Of a DNA stretch of 12,965 nucleotides, positions 12,753 through 12,965 are shown in pieces. Position 1 is the first letter of the stretch, and every line of letters begins with the position of its first letter. Made by a program: the position numbers and the translations under genes. This DNA is from JAVBRU01 sp031547595 (GTDB lineage: Bacteria > Bacillota > Clostridia > Christensenellales > Aristaeellaceae): contig JAVBRU010000086.1 of NCBI GenBank assembly GCA_031547595.1, forward strand, positions 1-12,965, written 5' to 3'. The notes beneath the pieces were generated by a model. It was not told where the DNA came from and did no database searches. It saw only the letters and a list, made by a program, of their open reading frames with translations.

Positions 12753-12965
12753 ATGGAAAAGTTAAATGGAACAGTGATCGTGACATATCGCTGCAATGCC
12801 CTGTGCAATATGTGCAATCGGTATCAAAAACCCTCCCGTGCGGAAGACGAATTATCGCTGGCAACAATCAGAAAGCTTCCACCGATGTATTTTACCAATA
12901 TCACAGGCGGCGAGCCCTTTTTGCGCACGGACTTAAAAGACATCGTGCGTGAACTGTATAAAAAG
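12753..12965 (+). CDS. Radical SAM enzyme, N-terminal part (cut by window end)
   Basis: Only the first 71 residues lie in the window. Cys14, Cys18 and Cys21 in YRCNALCNMCN form the CX3CX2C motif that holds the 4Fe-4S cluster, and NITGGEPFLR (49-58) contains the SAM-binding GGEP. The start is ATG 12753, with GGAG (12741-12744) 8 nt upstream; GTG 12747 in the same frame is possible. It follows the third glycosyltransferase by 17 bp in the same direction, so it belongs to the operon. Radical SAM enzymes in polysaccharide loci could modify a sugar or lipid or a peptide; the C-terminal domain needed to decide (for example a SPASM domain) is outside the window. Confidence 0.88.
   Translation, partial: MEKLNGTVIVTYRCNALCNMCNRYQKPSRAEDELSLATIRKLPPMYFTNITGGEPFLRTDLKDIVRELYKK

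Noticed and set aside
1..12965. CRISPR array, tRNA, rRNA or riboswitch
   Set aside because: No regularly spaced repeats beyond the short ones listed, no cloverleaf or rRNA-like sequence, and no riboswitch core recognised by eye. A covariance-model search would be needed to exclude small RNAs.

Overview
The window looks like part of a chromosome from a Gram-positive, low-to-mid GC Firmicute, probably class Clostridia. The reasons are the Gram-positive-type Wzz/BY-kinase/PHP-phosphatase triad, a LoaP-type NusG paralog, an LCP cell-wall ligase, strong AGGAGG ribosome binding sites, several TTG/GTG starts and consensus sigma-A-like promoters. This is inference from gene content; no taxonomic marker is present.

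Layout. (1) 1-430, minus strand: a fragment of kdpB (K+-ATPase) that lacks the part of the gene encoding the phosphorylation site. (2) 431-1684: a promoter with two palindromes, a membrane acyltransferase (acyltransferase-3 family) and a hairpin terminator that works best on the minus strand. (3) 1856-3304: a 1449-bp cassette bounded by a perfect 26-bp inverted repeat. It contains a tyrosine recombinase, short direct repeats beside that gene, and a consensus promoter near the left end that points outward and leftward. (4) 3419 to the window end: a long co-directional exopolysaccharide/capsule operon. Its order is a secreted protein with an internal duplication, LoaP antiterminator, LCP phosphotransferase, Wzz-like chain-length/kinase activator, BY-type tyrosine kinase, PHP phosphotyrosine phosphatase, initiating undecaprenyl-phosphate sugar transferase, three GT4-type glycosyltransferases and the start of a radical SAM enzyme.

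How it may work. The main reading is a self-contained invertible promoter switch. Each 26-bp repeat looks like a tyrosine-recombinase core site (two opposed 9-bp half-sites around an asymmetric 7-bp centre), and the two copies face each other, so recombination would invert the segment. As written, the strong promoter (TTGACA, 17 bp, TACAAT, minus strand, 1941-1913) fires away from the polysaccharide operon into a terminator at 1630-1676, and I see no good promoter between the cassette and the operon: an apparent OFF state. Inversion would place the same promoter just before 3305, facing the operon, with a leader of about 165 nt: ON. LoaP, encoded second in the operon, would add processive antitermination, and the kinase/phosphatase pair would add control of polymerisation. 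The switch is inferred from the sequence; inversion itself is not shown by a single sequence.
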